A stretch of DNA of 64,000 bases from Muribaculaceae bacterium (GCA_023665425.1 JAMPDX010000005.1:1-64000); one strand, 5' to 3'; positions 8,360 through 19,530 are shown, numbered from the stretch's first letter. Program-made: numbers and translations. The notes: a model not told the origin generated them from the sequence alone.

Positions 8360-8393
8360 CGAGGCGGGAAGCTCACAAAGTCTCCCCGCCTCG
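8360..8393 (+). terminator. tig terminator hairpin
   Basis: CGAGGCGGG ... CCCGCCTCG form a 9-bp GC stem, followed by TTGTGTTG. It begins 38 nt after the trigger factor stop. Confidence 0.7.
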
Positions 8394-8448
8394 TTGTGTT
8401 GAATAGGGTAGTGCCCCGGTCGCCGCCGGCTTCCGATAAAAAATGTTA

Positions 8449-8491
8449 AGTGATGATTAAAAAATTACCAAGTTATTTTTTAATCATCACT
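8449..8491. repeat. 43-bp inverted-repeat element (AGTGATG family, short form)
   Basis: AGTGATGATTAAAAAA and its complement bracket a few bases that include ACCAAGTT, also found in the 78-bp copy at 5363-5440. It looks like an internal deletion derivative of that element. It lies between the tig terminator and the clpP promoter region. Confidence 0.65.
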
Positions 8492-8513
8492 AATGATATT
8501 TGGTATAACCTTT

Positions 8514-8530
8514 TTGGCATGATTTTTGTT
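8514..8530 (+). promoter_or_regulatory. Candidate sigma-54 (-24/-12) promoter of clpP
   Basis: TTGGCATGATTTTTGTT fits the RpoN consensus YTGGCACGRNNNTTGCW at every defined position but two (both C to T), with correct GG-to-TG spacing. It lies 78 bp before the clpP ATG. No good TTTG/TAnnTTTG pair was found in the same spacer. Inference only. Confidence 0.4.
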
Positions 8531-8607
8531 ATATAATATGCATCAGTGCATTAGCTGCACTGAGTGATATATGTATCACTATTCTCTTTAACTCAAATCA
8601 CAATAGC

Positions 8608-9312
8608 ATGAATTCAGATTTTAGAAAATATGCCGTGCATCACCTCGGCATGAGCGGCAACACCGTAGACTCATATATGAAGGCAGTCAACGCCGGCGCC
8701 GCCGTTTCACCCGCAGCAAGTTATATCAATCCATATATCCTTGAAGAGCGTCAGCTCAATGTCACTCAGCTCGATGTCTTCTCCCGCTTGATGATGGACC
8801 GTATCATCTTCCTCGGCACACAAGTAGACGAGACCAGCGCCAATATTATTCAGGCCCAGCTGCTGTATCTTGACAGCGCAGACCCCGGCAAGGATATCAA
8901 TATCTATGTGAACTCCCCCGGTGGCAGTGTATATGCCGGCCTCGGCATCTATGACACCATGCAATATATCAGTTCTGACGTGAGCACCATCTGTACAGGT
9001 ATGGCTGCCTCCATGGCGGCTGTATTGCTCGTAGCCGGCGAGAAGGGGAAGCGTTACGCATTGCCTCACTCACGCGTGATGATACACCAGCCTATGGGTG
9101 GTATACAGGGCCAGGCTTCAGATATCGAAATTACGGCTCGCGAGATACTCAAACTCAAGGATGAGCTCTATCGCATCATCTCTACCCACAGCGGACAGAG
9201 CCTTGAGAAGGTAGCTGCCGACTCAGACCGTGACTATTGGATGACTGCCGCTGAGGCTGCCGATTACGGCATGATTGATAAAGTACTGGTTAACCCTGCC
9301 AAGAAGAACTAA
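8608..9312 (+). CDS. clpP: ATP-dependent Clp protease, proteolytic subunit
   Basis: Serine peptidase that forms the double-heptamer chamber fed by ClpX or ClpA. The 234-residue protein shows the catalytic triad Ser135 (GMAASMAA), His160 (MIHQP) and Asp209 (DSDRDYW), plus the [10 protein letters not shown] oxyanion strand near 102. The N-terminal extension of about 35 residues before the conserved core is longer than in E. coli and could be a propeptide. clpX starts 8 bp after the stop, so the two are co-transcribed and their products form the ClpXP complex. Confidence 0.97.
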   Translation: MNSDFRKYAVHHLGMSGNTVDSYMKAVNAGAAVSPAASYINPYILEERQLNVTQLDVFSRLMMDRIIFLGTQVDETSANIIQAQLLYLDSADPGKDINIYVNSPGGSVYAGLGIYDTMQYISSDVSTICTGMAASMAAVLLVAGEKGKRYALPHSRVMIHQPMGGIQGQASDIEITAREILKLKDELYRIISTHSGQSLEKVAADSDRDYWMTAAEAADYGMIDKVLVNPAKKN

Positions 9313-9320
9313 TTTCCGAT

Positions 9321-10586
9321 ATGGCAAAAAAACAAACACATAGATGTGGCATGTGCGGCGCCTCCGACAGCCCGGAGGCACCGGTAGTTGACATCGTAGG
9401 CGGATTGCACCTCTGTACTAATTGTATTGAATATATAGATGAGTGTCGCGAGAGCTATCTGCGCGAAAATAAAGCAGGCAAGGGCTCCCTACAGCAGATA
9501 GACCTCAAAGAGGTGCCCACACCCCATGAGATCAACGCCTTTCTCAATCAATATGTCATAGGGCAAGAGAATGCAAAGAAATTTCTCTCGGTAGCGGTCT
9601 ATAACCATTACAAGCGTCTTGCCCAGATAGGCAAGACCGGTGCTGACCCGGACAAGGATGTGGATATCGAGAAGAGCAATATCATCATGGTGGGTCCTAC
9701 CGGTACCGGTAAGACCCTGCTGGCTAAGAGTATTGCGCGCCTGCTGGATGTGCCCTTCGCTATCGTTGACGCCACAGTGCTGACAGAGGCCGGATATGTA
9801 GGCGAGGATATCGAGAGCCTGCTCACTCGCCTGCTACAAGCATGTGATTATGATGTGGAGAAGGCTGAGCGTGGTATCGTCTTCATCGATGAGATAGACA
9901 AGATAGCCCGCAAGAGCGACAATCCATCCATCACGCGTGACGTGAGCGGCGAGGGTGTGCAACAGGGCTTGCTCAAGCTCCTCGAGGGGAGCGTGGTGCT
10001 CGTCCCACCAAATGGTGGCCGCAAGCATCCCGACCAGAAGATGATAGCTGTTGATACTAAGAATATCCTCTTCATCTGCGGCGGTGCCTTCGATGGCATT
10101 GAGCGTAAGATAGCACAGCGTCTCAATACCATGGTAGTGGGCTTTGGGCATGATGCCAAAAAGCGCAAGAAACAGACAGAAGACCTCATACAATATGTCA
10201 TGCCTCAAGACCTGAAGAGCTTCGGCTTGATACCTGAAATCATCGGTCGTCTGCCGGTGCTGACCCATCTGCAGAGCCTCGATAAGGATGCGCTGCGTCG
10301 CATCCTTGTGGAGCCCAAGAACGCCATCATACGTCAATACCAACGCATGTTTGAGATTGACGGTGTGAAGCTCACCTTCGACGATGATGCCCTTGATCTT
10401 ATTGTAGACAAGGCAGTAGAGTACAAGTTGGGAGCTCGCGGTCTGCGCTCCATAGTGGAGACAGTCATGGTAGATGCAATGTTTGATGTCCCCTCGATGA
10501 ATGTCAAGGAGTTTACTGTGACACGAGCCTACGTGGAGGATAAGCTCAATAACTCTCACTTCGAAAAGACTCAAATCAAGGACTGA
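9321..10586 (+). CDS. clpX: ATP-dependent Clp protease, ATPase subunit ClpX
   Basis: AAA+ unfoldase that selects substrates and threads them into ClpP. The 421-residue protein has the N-terminal zinc-binding domain (CGMC at 9-12, CTNC at 32-35), Walker A GPTGTGKT at 125-132, Walker B FIDEID near 188-193, the pore loop region ([10 protein letters not shown] near 159) and the C-terminal GARGLRSI sensor-2 motif. Length is normal for ClpX. It lies 8 bp after clpP. Confidence 0.97.
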   Translation: MAKKQTHRCGMCGASDSPEAPVVDIVGGLHLCTNCIEYIDECRESYLRENKAGKGSLQQIDLKEVPTPHEINAFLNQYVIGQENAKKFLSVAVYNHYKRLAQIGKTGADPDKDVDIEKSNIIMVGPTGTGKTLLAKSIARLLDVPFAIVDATVLTEAGYVGEDIESLLTRLLQACDYDVEKAERGIVFIDEIDKIARKSDNPSITRDVSGEGVQQGLLKLLEGSVVLVPPNGGRKHPDQKMIAVDTKNILFICGGAFDGIERKIAQRLNTMVVGFGHDAKKRKKQTEDLIQYVMPQDLKSFGLIPEIIGRLPVLTHLQSLDKDALRRILVEPKNAIIRQYQRMFEIDGVKLTFDDDALDLIVDKAVEYKLGARGLRSIVETVMVDAMFDVPSMNVKEFTVTRAYVEDKLNNSHFEKTQIKD

Positions 10587-10662
10587 TACAGATTATACTT
10601 ACACTATACAGTCAGGGCAAAGACAAACGGTGTCTGTGTCCTGACCGTAATTTTTTCTAATT

Positions 10663-10696
10663 TTTGTTGCTATCTCAATATTTTTTTGTAACTTTG
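10663..10696 (+). promoter_or_regulatory. Promoter of recQ
   Basis: TTTG at 10663-10666, 22 bp, TAACTTTG at 10689-10696. Transcription would start near 10703, which places the translation start at ATG 10742 and excludes the in-frame codon at 10664. Confidence 0.7.
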
Positions 10697-10741
10697 TATG
10701 GGAATACCCCCTCTAACCTCATACCTGATAGCAACAATCAC

Positions 10742-12955
10742 ATGAACAACCAACCTGATACAAATGCCAACAGCCGCCAAATCACTGCCGATGAGGTGCG
10801 CCACGCACTAAAGCATTATTTTGGCTTTGAACAATTTAAAGGCAACCAGGAAGCCATTATTACAGACCTGTTAGCCGGCAATGACGTATTCGTACTCATG
10901 CCCACCGGCGGAGGCAAGAGCCTCTGCTATCAACTGCCCGCCATGCTCATGCCCGGCACCACCATTGTCATATCTCCTCTCATTGCATTGATGAAAAACC
11001 AAGTGGACGCCATGCGTCAATTTTGCGGCGAGCCGGGGGTTGCCCACTTCCTTAACTCCTCACTGACCAAGGCTGCTATCGAAGATGTAAAAGAGGATGT
11101 TCGCTCCGGACGCACTAAGCTGCTTTATGTGGCTCCGGAGAGCCTCACGAAGGCCGAAAATATCGAATTCCTGCGCTCCATACCCATAAGCTTCTATGCT
11201 GTAGACGAGGCGCACTGTATTTCTGAATGGGGGCATGATTTTCGCCCCGAGTATCGAAAAATACGGCCTATAATAAATGAGATACAAGACCGCCCGGTAA
11301 TAGCCCTGACAGCAACTGCCACCCCCAAGGTGCAGCATGATATACAGAAGAATCTGGGCATGACAGACGCCTGTGTCTACAAGTCAAGCTTTAACCGCCA
11401 TAACCTGTACTATGAGGTGCGCCCCAAGACCAAGGATGTGGACCGCGACATCATACGCTACGTCAAGAGCCACCCCTCAGAGAGTGGTATCATATATTGC
11501 CTGAGCCGTAAGAAGGTGGAGGAATTGGCGGAGACTTTGCGCGTGAACGACATTCGTGTACTCCCATATCACGCCGGGATGGATAGTGCTACGCGCACCG
11601 AAAATCAGGATGCTTTCCTGCACGAGAAGGTAGACGTGATCGTGGCAACCATAGCCTTCGGTATGGGTATTGACAAGCCGGATGTGCGCTTTGTGATACA
11701 CTATGACATACCCAAGAGCCTTGAGGGTTATTATCAGGAGACGGGACGCGCCGGTCGCGATGGCGGTCGTGGACACTGTCTATGCTTCTACTCACGCAAA
11801 GACTTGCAAAAAATGGAGAAGCTCATGCAGGGCAAACCCATGTCTGAGCAAGAGATAGGCAAACAGCTGCTTGAGGATACCGCCGGGTATGCCGAGTCTG
11901 CTGTATGTCGCCGCCGTATGCTGCTCCACTACTTCGGCGAAGAGTTCGGCGAAGACAATTGTGGCGCTTGCGACAACTGCCTGCATCCCAAGATACAAAT
12001 TGAGGTCAAGGAGGAGCTGATTTCCGCTCTTGAGACTATAATTGCTGTGGGGCAGAAGTATAAGCCCGACTATATATCAACTCTCATGATAGGCCGGTGT
12101 ACCGACGAGGTGAAATCTCGCGAGCATCAGGATATAGAACTCTTTGGTTGTTGTCGGGACAAGGATGAGAAATTCATTCACGCCCTGCTGCGCCAAGCCC
12201 TGATTGCCGGTTACATAGAGCGCGATGTGGAGAGCTACGGCGTGCTCCATGTCACCCCTGCCGGCATGGAATATCTCAAGAATCCCGTCAGCTTCAAGAT
12301 TACTGAAGACAATGACTTCAACGAGTCAGAGAGTGCTGAAGGGTCTGCCCACGGTGGTGGGGTAGCTGACACTCAGCTGTTTGCAATCCTCAAAGGGCTG
12401 CGCAAGGATGAAGGGCGACGCTTGGGTCTCCCCCCTTACGTCATATTCCAGGACCCCAGCCTTGAGGCTATGGCTACCACTTATCCTATCACCCTGCAGG
12501 AGTTGCAAGCTATACCGGGAGTGGGTGCCGGCAAAGCTCGCAAGTTTGGCTCTAAATTTATCCGGCTGATAGCCAAGTATGTCGAGGAGAACGAGATAGA
12601 GCGCCCCACAGATATGCGCGTGCGCACCATCCCCAACAAGAGCAAGCTCAAAATCAGCATCATACAGTCTATAGACCGCAAGATAGACCTTGAGGAACTC
12701 GCCGAGAGCAAGAGCCTGGAGATGGATGAGCTGCTCAGCGAGATAGAGACTATTGTTGAAGCCGGCACCAAGCTCAATATTGACTACTACATCGACGATA
12801 TTATTGAGCCGGAGAGGCAGGATGAATTGATTGACTGGTTCACCGAATGTCAAGAAGATGATATCGAGGCTGCCTACGATGAATGGGGCGATGAATATAC
12901 CGAAGAGGAGCTTCGCCTGATGCGTATCAAGTTCATCTCTGAAATGGGTAACTAA
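10742..12955 (+). CDS. recQ: ATP-dependent DNA helicase RecQ
   Basis: 3'-5' superfamily 2 helicase for recombination repair. The 737-residue protein has the Walker A region PTGGGKSLCYQLP near 53, the DEAH-type box VDEAHCISEWGHDFRPEY near 141, the C-terminal helicase motif QETGRAGRDG, the RecQ zinc cysteines (CRRRML, then CGACDNC), a winged helix and an HRDC domain near 580-650. Beyond the HRDC it has about 90 extra acidic residues that end in a helical segment, a tail seen in other Bacteroidetes RecQ. I chose ATG 10742, because the promoter lies upstream of it and the conserved domain starts soon after. A bidirectional terminator follows. Confidence 0.95.
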   Translation: MNNQPDTNANSRQITADEVRHALKHYFGFEQFKGNQEAIITDLLAGNDVFVLMPTGGGKSLCYQLPAMLMPGTTIVISPLIALMKNQVDAMRQFCGEPGVAHFLNSSLTKAAIEDVKEDVRSGRTKLLYVAPESLTKAENIEFLRSIPISFYAVDEAHCISEWGHDFRPEYRKIRPIINEIQDRPVIALTATATPKVQHDIQKNLGMTDACVYKSSFNRHNLYYEVRPKTKDVDRDIIRYVKSHPSESGIIYCLSRKKVEELAETLRVNDIRVLPYHAGMDSATRTENQDAFLHEKVDVIVATIAFGMGIDKPDVRFVIHYDIPKSLEGYYQETGRAGRDGGRGHCLCFYSRKDLQKMEKLMQGKPMSEQEIGKQLLEDTAGYAESAVCRRRMLLHYFGEEFGEDNCGACDNCLHPKIQIEVKEELISALETIIAVGQKYKPDYISTLMIGRCTDEVKSREHQDIELFGCCRDKDEKFIHALLRQALIAGYIERDVESYGVLHVTPAGMEYLKNPVSFKITEDNDFNESESAEGSAHGGGVADTQLFAILKGLRKDEGRRLGLPPYVIFQDPSLEAMATTYPITLQELQAIPGVGAGKARKFGSKFIRLIAKYVEENEIERPTDMRVRTIPNKSKLKISIIQSIDRKIDLEELAESKSLEMDELLSEIETIVEAGTKLNIDYYIDDIIEPERQDELIDWFTECQEDDIEAAYDEWGDEYTEEELRLMRIKFISEMGN

Positions 12956-12971
12956 CACAGCAAATAGCTAT

Positions 12972-13010
12972 AAAAGAAATGTCGGGGTCAGCAGCTCCGA
13001 CATTTCTTTT
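12972..13010. terminator. Bidirectional terminator between recQ and the efflux permease gene
   Basis: AAAAGAAATGTCGG and CCGACATTTCTTTT form a 14-bp stem around an 11-nt loop, with A and T runs on both sides. It serves two convergent genes. Confidence 0.85.
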
Positions 13011-13024
13011 ATGGCCTTCGAGAC

Positions 13025-14638
13025 CTATTCAAAGCTCTCGGCACTGTGGGCCTGAGTGCGCACCAGGTGGCGTATAGCGCGGCGTATAGTGCGCCATTTC
13101 GGGAAGATAGCCTGTGGCCTTATCGGGCCGTAGCTTATGATGATAGCAGTTAGACTAATGATGCATATCAGCAATAGCCAGCCGTAAATCTCCTTCATGC
13201 TCACCACCAGAGCCTGCACCCGCAGTTGCCCGTATAATTCGCCGAAATCAATATGTCGCAATACATCAGAAGTGGCTTGAAACCGCGCTGACAGCAATGC
13301 ATAATTCTTAGCCATTACATGGCGGAACAGCTCACCTATTATTGCCGGCCCGAAAGTGGCACCCATCACCGCGCCAGTAAATCCGTTGATGGTCAGTGCC
13401 TGAGGGAAGACGAAGAAATGCATCCCTCCTTGTAATATCGAGGTCAGGTACACTATCGAAATGACCACAGAGGCAAATCCGCGGCAGAATAGAGGCAGAA
13501 ACAACATCTCCTTCTCCACCCCATAGTCTATCATGAAGTAGAAGTAAGCCAGATAAAAGCCGGCAAATATAAATCCGATGGCAGTCATGGCCTTATACCT
13601 CCATTTGCGCTTGGCAAAGGTGACGTAGGTAAACCACACACCGGCTAAAATACCGACCAATACATACCAGTTGAGGTCTATGAGATTTGTCTCGTCAAAT
13701 CCCAAGACCGTGGCAGCGTATGAATGCTCAAAGACATGTTCGGTAGCCAATAGGGTGAAGAACACCAGGTATATCAGTGTGGCGCGTATCACACTCTTGT
13801 TGGTAAGTGCCGTAAAGCTGATATACGGGTGGTGCAAGAAGGTGGCACGCCATAGATTTATGGCCATGCATAGCACACCTAAGAGCACCGCCATGCGTAT
13901 CTCCATACTATCCCACCAGTCAAAATAATTGCCATAGACACATACAAAGGTGAAGCAGAGCATGAATACGGCCCAAAGTGCGGAGCCTATCCAGTCAATA
14001 CCGAGCAGGGGTATTTGCAAAGGCCCCTTGACCGGGCGGACAAGCAGCAAGGTGAGCAGCATCATAAATGCCAACAGACTTATCATGAACCAGTGCATGT
14101 ACTCCCACTCCGCATGGAAGGCAGTGTAAATGATGGCGATACCGCTGAGCTGTATCACACCATCGACTACCAGGTATACATAGCAAAAGAAGATGGACAT
14201 ATCTCTGACCGTGGTGAGCCAAAGCTGTATGGTAGAGTTACAAATAAATGTGGCCCACATCCTTATCCACCCGGCGAAGAAGCATGTTATCACCAAAACT
14301 ACCACACTGTCAGTGTTTGCGCATATCAAATTGGCGGTTATCAGCCCGCTGCCGCAAATGAGCAGGCCTATGCGATTGGAGAATCGGAATTTGAGCCTGA
14401 ACATAACGGCAAAATTGATAGCCATGCCGATGAGTGAGGCATATCCCGCCATGAGGATATCCTCTTGCATTAGCGCCGTGGTGCCCACCATATCAGAAGC
14501 TGCCGCCATGTATACGCCACTGGAAAATTGGACGATGAGGACAAACAGAATGAATAGCCAGGGCTTCAGGCGCCGTGGTATGAAGTTGGGCACATCAGGG
14601 ATATCAAAAGGTCCCTGCAATAATCCGTGGTCAGCCAT
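13025..14638 (-). CDS. DHA2-type multidrug efflux permease (EmrB-like)
   Basis: Inner-membrane MFS antiporter of a tripartite pump, expelling drugs or toxic compounds by proton exchange. The 537-residue protein has a cytoplasmic N-terminus with a Pro-rich start, then about 14 hydrophobic segments, as in DHA2 carriers, and a basic C-terminal tail. The first segments (PWLFILFVLIVQFSSGVYMA) are typical. Its ATG overlaps the stop of the HlyD-like gene by one base (TGATG), so the two are translationally coupled, and a TolC-like gene precedes that. Substrate cannot be inferred from sequence. Confidence 0.88.
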   Translation of the reverse strand: MADHGLLQGPFDIPDVPNFIPRRLKPWLFILFVLIVQFSSGVYMAAASDMVGTTALMQEDILMAGYASLIGMAINFAVMFRLKFRFSNRIGLLICGSGLITANLICANTDSVVVLVITCFFAGWIRMWATFICNSTIQLWLTTVRDMSIFFCYVYLVVDGVIQLSGIAIIYTAFHAEWEYMHWFMISLLAFMMLLTLLLVRPVKGPLQIPLLGIDWIGSALWAVFMLCFTFVCVYGNYFDWWDSMEIRMAVLLGVLCMAINLWRATFLHHPYISFTALTNKSVIRATLIYLVFFTLLATEHVFEHSYAATVLGFDETNLIDLNWYVLVGILAGVWFTYVTFAKRKWRYKAMTAIGFIFAGFYLAYFYFMIDYGVEKEMLFLPLFCRGFASVVISIVYLTSILQGGMHFFVFPQALTINGFTGAVMGATFGPAIIGELFRHVMAKNYALLSARFQATSDVLRHIDFGELYGQLRVQALVVSMKEIYGWLLLICIISLTAIIISYGPIRPQAIFPKWRTIRRAIRHLVRTQAHSAESFE

Positions 14639-15663
14639 CAGTACCTTACTTCACATTCAACATTCATGCCGGCACGCAGCAACTTGTAAGCGGCTGTGTC
14701 TGTGAGTTCTATACGCACCGGTATACGCTGGCGCACCTTAACAAAGTTGCCGGCCGAGTTGTCCTGAGGCATTACAGACAGTGCCGCACCGGTGGCAGTG
14801 GAGAGCGATACTACAGTGCCGGTAAACGATTTGTTGGGGATGGCATCCACCTTGACATCAACCTTGCTGCCTACATGGATATGTGGCAGCTGAGTCTCCT
14901 TGAAGTTGGCCTCAATCCACACATCGCCGGCATCAACGATGCTCAGAAGAGTTTGCCCGGGCTGCACGAGCTGTCCTACCTGGATATCCTTGCGAGACAC
15001 ATATCCGTCGCACGGAGCCACTATTACTGTATACGAGAGGTTGACATTGGCACGGTCGAGCATCACCTTGGCCAACTGTATGCCGGCATCGTTTTGCTCT
15101 ATACGCTGCTCAGTCTCAGAGACGGTTGACGATGTGGCGGCACGCTGCTTGGCAAGCATCTCATATCTCGCCTTTTTGGCCTCATAATCGGTTTTTGCAC
15201 CATCATACTCATGGCGGGTTACAGCATCCTTCTCGAGCAGTTGGGCATAGCGGTCGAGGTCGGTATTGGCATTGTCCATCAACACCTTGGCCTCGGCTAT
15301 CGTAGCTTCGCTCACCGCCACGTTGGCGTTGGCCACACCCACGGATTGCGTGGTGACCTTGCGCGAGGCCAGGGCATTGGCATAGTCGGCCTGAGCTTGT
15401 GCTACATTGAGTAACAAATCGGTGTCATCTATTATGACCAGGGTGTCGCCGGCATGTACCTCCTGATATTCATCAAATAATATCTCTTTTATGTATCCTT
15501 GCACACGACTGTTGACGGGCACTATCTGCCGTTTTACCTGGGCATTGTCAGTAAACTCAACTTTGCCGAAGTGTTTGAACTTACTTGCCACCCACACGCC
15601 GGCAACTCCTATAATTGCGATGGTAACTATATAGGAAATGATTTTTTTTGTACGATGTCTCAT
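14638..15663 (-). CDS. HlyD/EmrA family periplasmic adaptor
   Basis: Membrane-fusion protein that links the permease to the outer-membrane channel. The 341-residue protein has one N-terminal membrane anchor (about 9-27), a split lipoyl/barrel-sandwich region (GYIKEILFDEYQEVHAGD near 56-73 and DGYVSRKDIQVGQLVQPGQ in the second half), a long alpha hairpin rich in Ala, Glu and Lys between them, and a C-terminal beta barrel. It overlaps the TolC stop by four bases (ATGA) and the permease start by one base, so all three genes form one operon. Confidence 0.92.
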   Translation of the reverse strand: MRHRTKKIISYIVTIAIIGVAGVWVASKFKHFGKVEFTDNAQVKRQIVPVNSRVQGYIKEILFDEYQEVHAGDTLVIIDDTDLLLNVAQAQADYANALASRKVTTQSVGVANANVAVSEATIAEAKVLMDNANTDLDRYAQLLEKDAVTRHEYDGAKTDYEAKKARYEMLAKQRAATSSTVSETEQRIEQNDAGIQLAKVMLDRANVNLSYTVIVAPCDGYVSRKDIQVGQLVQPGQTLLSIVDAGDVWIEANFKETQLPHIHVGSKVDVKVDAIPNKSFTGTVVSLSTATGAALSVMPQDNSAGNFVKVRQRIPVRIELTDTAAYKLLRAGMNVECEVRY

Positions 15664-16991
15664 ATTTGTCCGGAAGTAAACAGTAATTTGTAATAGTAAT
15701 AGATGATGTTAATACGCGCGTTGACGAGCAGCTGCTGAGCATCCAGCAGGGAGTTCGCAGCATCCAGCATATCGGTGATGAGGGCCATGCCTGCACTATA
15801 ACGTGTCTCGACTACGGCATAATTGCTGTTGGCCAGCTCCACGCTCTTCTCCTGAGTCTTGAGCTCTTCATATGCCTCCATATAGCGCACATAGTCATTA
15901 CGAACCTCGAGCTCGGTGTTCTCACGGAGCACCTCGAGCCGGTCGAAGGCCGTGGCTGAAGCGGCCTTTGCGCGAGCCATGGATTTGTCATTCTTGAAGA
16001 GTGATGAGAGATTGTAGCTCACCCCAACCCCTACATACCAATAACTGAGATTGCGGTTGATGGGCGGAACCTCCACCAGTATCGGCCCTTCAAGGCTATA
16101 AGCGGCCTGTAAGCCCACCTTAGGGAGACGCTCGGCATATACCAATTCTTCGGCTTTGCGGCTTATATCCACACTGCTCTGTGCCATGCGGAGCGACGGC
16201 GAATTTGTCAGGGCGGCCTGTCGCCATCCATCAGCACTCTGAGTAGGCAGTGAGTGAGCAAGGATGGCACTGTCAGGGGCCACGGTGATACCTGCGGGCA
16301 GACCGGTCATAGTAGCAAGATTGTCGTTGAGTATCTTGATAGTGTTATCAATCTTGATGAGCTGCAATTCCAGATTTTGCACCAAAAGCTCATAGCGTGT
16401 AATGTCATTGTGCAGAGCCATACCTTGCTCATGCCGATTATTCATCTGGGTGAGTACCTGCCGCGCCTGGGCAATGTTCTGCTCAACTACGGTCCGCAGA
16501 TTGTGATACTTGTATATGTCGAGATAGAAACCTGTGATACCAAAGCGGATGTTATCGCGGTTGAAGTCTGTGGCATAGCGAGAGGCCGTCAGCTTGAGCT
16601 CGGCCAGCTCAATCCCTTTTGTAATGGCACCTCCGGCATAGACAGGCTGTGTGACATTGATGCCGAAGTTATTGCCGAAATGGGGTATCGGCGCCTTTTG
16701 GTAGTCAGAGAAGTCACGTTTGGTAGTGAAGCCATCGCCGATAAATGAGACAGACAAGTTCGCCTGAATGTCGGGCAGGCGGTTCATTTTGGCCACCTCA
16801 ATTTCGGTCAATGCTTCAGCCTCGGCAGCGCGGGCCGGGCGCAGTTGAGTGCTGTTGGTCTCGGCAATCTCAAAAAGCTGTTCGAGGGTATATACAGTCG
16901 GGGCCGGTGGTGCTTGTTGAGCAAACGCACACACCCCGATACTCATCAGGATAGCAGCAAGCCGGCCTGTGAGCAATCTTCGATTGTTCAT
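15660..16991 (-). CDS. TolC-family outer-membrane efflux protein
   Basis: Outer-membrane channel of the tripartite pump. The 443-residue protein begins with a signal peptide ending near CAFAQ (residue 25), followed by two repeated OEP-type alpha-helical hairpin and beta-strand halves. Conserved-looking segments include GINVTQPVYAGGAI near 115 and the second-half counterpart ending in TDMLDAANSLLDAQQ. First gene of the operon, 327 bp downstream of a strong promoter. Length is normal for TolC proteins. Confidence 0.9.
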   Translation of the reverse strand: MNNRRLLTGRLAAILMSIGVCAFAQQAPPAPTVYTLEQLFEIAETNSTQLRPARAAEAEALTEIEVAKMNRLPDIQANLSVSFIGDGFTTKRDFSDYQKAPIPHFGNNFGINVTQPVYAGGAITKGIELAELKLTASRYATDFNRDNIRFGITGFYLDIYKYHNLRTVVEQNIAQARQVLTQMNNRHEQGMALHNDITRYELLVQNLELQLIKIDNTIKILNDNLATMTGLPAGITVAPDSAILAHSLPTQSADGWRQAALTNSPSLRMAQSSVDISRKAEELVYAERLPKVGLQAAYSLEGPILVEVPPINRNLSYWYVGVGVSYNLSSLFKNDKSMARAKAASATAFDRLEVLRENTELEVRNDYVRYMEAYEELKTQEKSVELANSNYAVVETRYSAGMALITDMLDAANSLLDAQQLLVNARINIIYYYYKLLFTSGQI

Positions 16992-17317
16992 TAGTGTAAG
17001 AAAATATTAGCGTGTTAAGGACTAACTCACCATGGCAAGTAGGGTAGAGGAATACGCTTCGTCAGTGTGTACTCCACCTCGTAAAGGCTAATTAGTGTTC
17101 GATAAGTATGGTGAGCTGATAAATAGTTGAGAAAAAATTATTTTTCTCATCACTAAATGCATAAGTGGAGGTATATTAACCACTTGTGCAGACTAATTCG
17201 ACGAACCGGCGGTACTCTTCCAGTTCTCTTTCACTGCAAAATTCAGGTTCGGCATCGGCGCCGATACGTTAGTTGTGTCTAAAATCATGTGTAGGCCACT
17301 CTTTGTGAGCGGCACTG
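16992..17317 (-). other. 320-nt leader of the efflux operon
   Basis: Between the promoter at 17318-17350 and the TolC ATG lie about 320 nt without a gene. The segment holds an AT palindrome (GAGAAAAATAATTTTTTCTC, 17133-17152 minus) followed closely by a TAGTGATGA string related to the AGTGATG repeats. A 30-codon open frame (17268-17179) has no ATG but is protein-like (RELEEYRRFVELV). It may be an attenuator or riboregulator, or the remnant of a lost gene such as a regulator. Confidence 0.35.
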
Positions 17318-17350
17318 CAAAGTTACAACAAATTTTTCATACACACCAAA
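17318..17350 (-). promoter_or_regulatory. Promoter of the TolC-HlyD-DHA2 operon
   Basis: On the minus strand TTTG (17350-17347), 21 bp, TAACTTTG (17325-17318). A full consensus match. Its start point lies more than 300 nt before the first gene. Confidence 0.65.
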
Positions 17351-17371
17351 TCCTCGAGCTTATACAAACTA

Positions 17372-17411
17372 AAATCCCCGGCTCACATACGTCTGTATGA
17401 GCCGGGGATTT
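17372..17411 (-). terminator. guaB terminator
   Basis: AAATCCCCGGCTCA and TGAGCCGGGGATTT form a 14-bp stem 17 nt beyond the guaB stop codon. It also separates guaB from the efflux promoter that follows in the same direction. Confidence 0.85.
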
Positions 17412-17427
17412 ATAAGCGTTTAGTCGA

Positions 17428-18999
<1,572 letters not shown>

Positions 19000-19038
19000 T
19001 TATTTTGAAGTAAAGTTTAAATCGCGAGGGTGGAAAAA

Positions 19039-19070
19039 TTTGTGAGACTGCCTGAAAAGTATTAATTTTG
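19039..19070 (+). promoter_or_regulatory. Promoter of ridA and the ABC-F gene
   Basis: TTTG at 19039-19042, 20 bp, TAATTTTG at 19063-19070. A full consensus match about 61 bp before the ridA ATG. Confidence 0.75.
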
Positions 19071-19130
19071 CACAAAATTAATGTCCCGGAAGCAGAAATT
19101 ACCGGGCCCACTTAATACAAAATAATACCC

Positions 19131-19505
19131 ATGAAGAAAGAAATTAATGCAGCCGGCGCTCCCGGTGCAATCGGTCCCTACAGCCAGGCCATCGAGGCCG
19201 GCGGTTTCATCTATGTGTCAGGTCAGCTCCCCATCAACGCCGCTACAGGCGCCATGCCCGAGGATATCAAGGGCCAGACCACCCAGAGCCTCGATAATGT
19301 AAAGGCTATCCTTGAGGAGGCCGGTGCATCTATGGCAAATGTTGTTAAGTCAACTGTTTTCTTGGCAGATATGAGCCTGTTCGGCCCCATGAACGAAGTG
19401 TATGCCACTTACTTTGAGAAACCTTTCCCCGCACGTTGCGCTTTCGCAGTTAAGGAGCTCCCCAAGCAGGCTCTCGTGGAGATCGAGGTTATTGCCAAGC
19501 TCTAA
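19131..19505 (+). CDS. ridA: RidA family reactive enamine/imine deaminase
   Basis: Hydrolyses reactive 2-aminoacrylate and related enamines that PLP enzymes release, protecting other PLP enzymes. The 124-residue protein has the family layout: GAPGAIGPYSQAI near 9-21, the SGQLPI strand, and PARCAFAVKELPK near 100-112 with the conserved Arg. Length is normal. The ABC-F gene follows after 25 bp. The threonine-to-glycine PLP enzyme Kbl lies nearby, although no direct link is shown. Confidence 0.95.
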   Translation: MKKEINAAGAPGAIGPYSQAIEAGGFIYVSGQLPINAATGAMPEDIKGQTTQSLDNVKAILEEAGASMANVVKSTVFLADMSLFGPMNEVYATYFEKPFPARCAFAVKELPKQALVEIEVIAKL

Positions 19506-19530
19506 TTGACCACTGAACCAATGAGAGCAG

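Noticed and set aside
9834..10574. Long open frame on the minus strand inside clpX
   Set aside because: It is fully antisense to a conserved gene, shows no family features and follows from codon bias of clpX.
10664..10741. Upstream extension of recQ
   Set aside because: The -33/-7 promoter lies within this stretch, so it cannot be translated from that message; the 26 extra residues have no RecQ similarity.
12326..12958. Long open frame on the minus strand inside the recQ end
   Set aside because: It is antisense to the RecQ HRDC and tail region, has no signal, family or promoter, and is best read as a shadow frame.
17176..17268. Leader peptide gene in the efflux leader
   Set aside because: The 30-codon frame has no ATG, GTG or TTG start in a suitable place, so it is listed only as a possible remnant.
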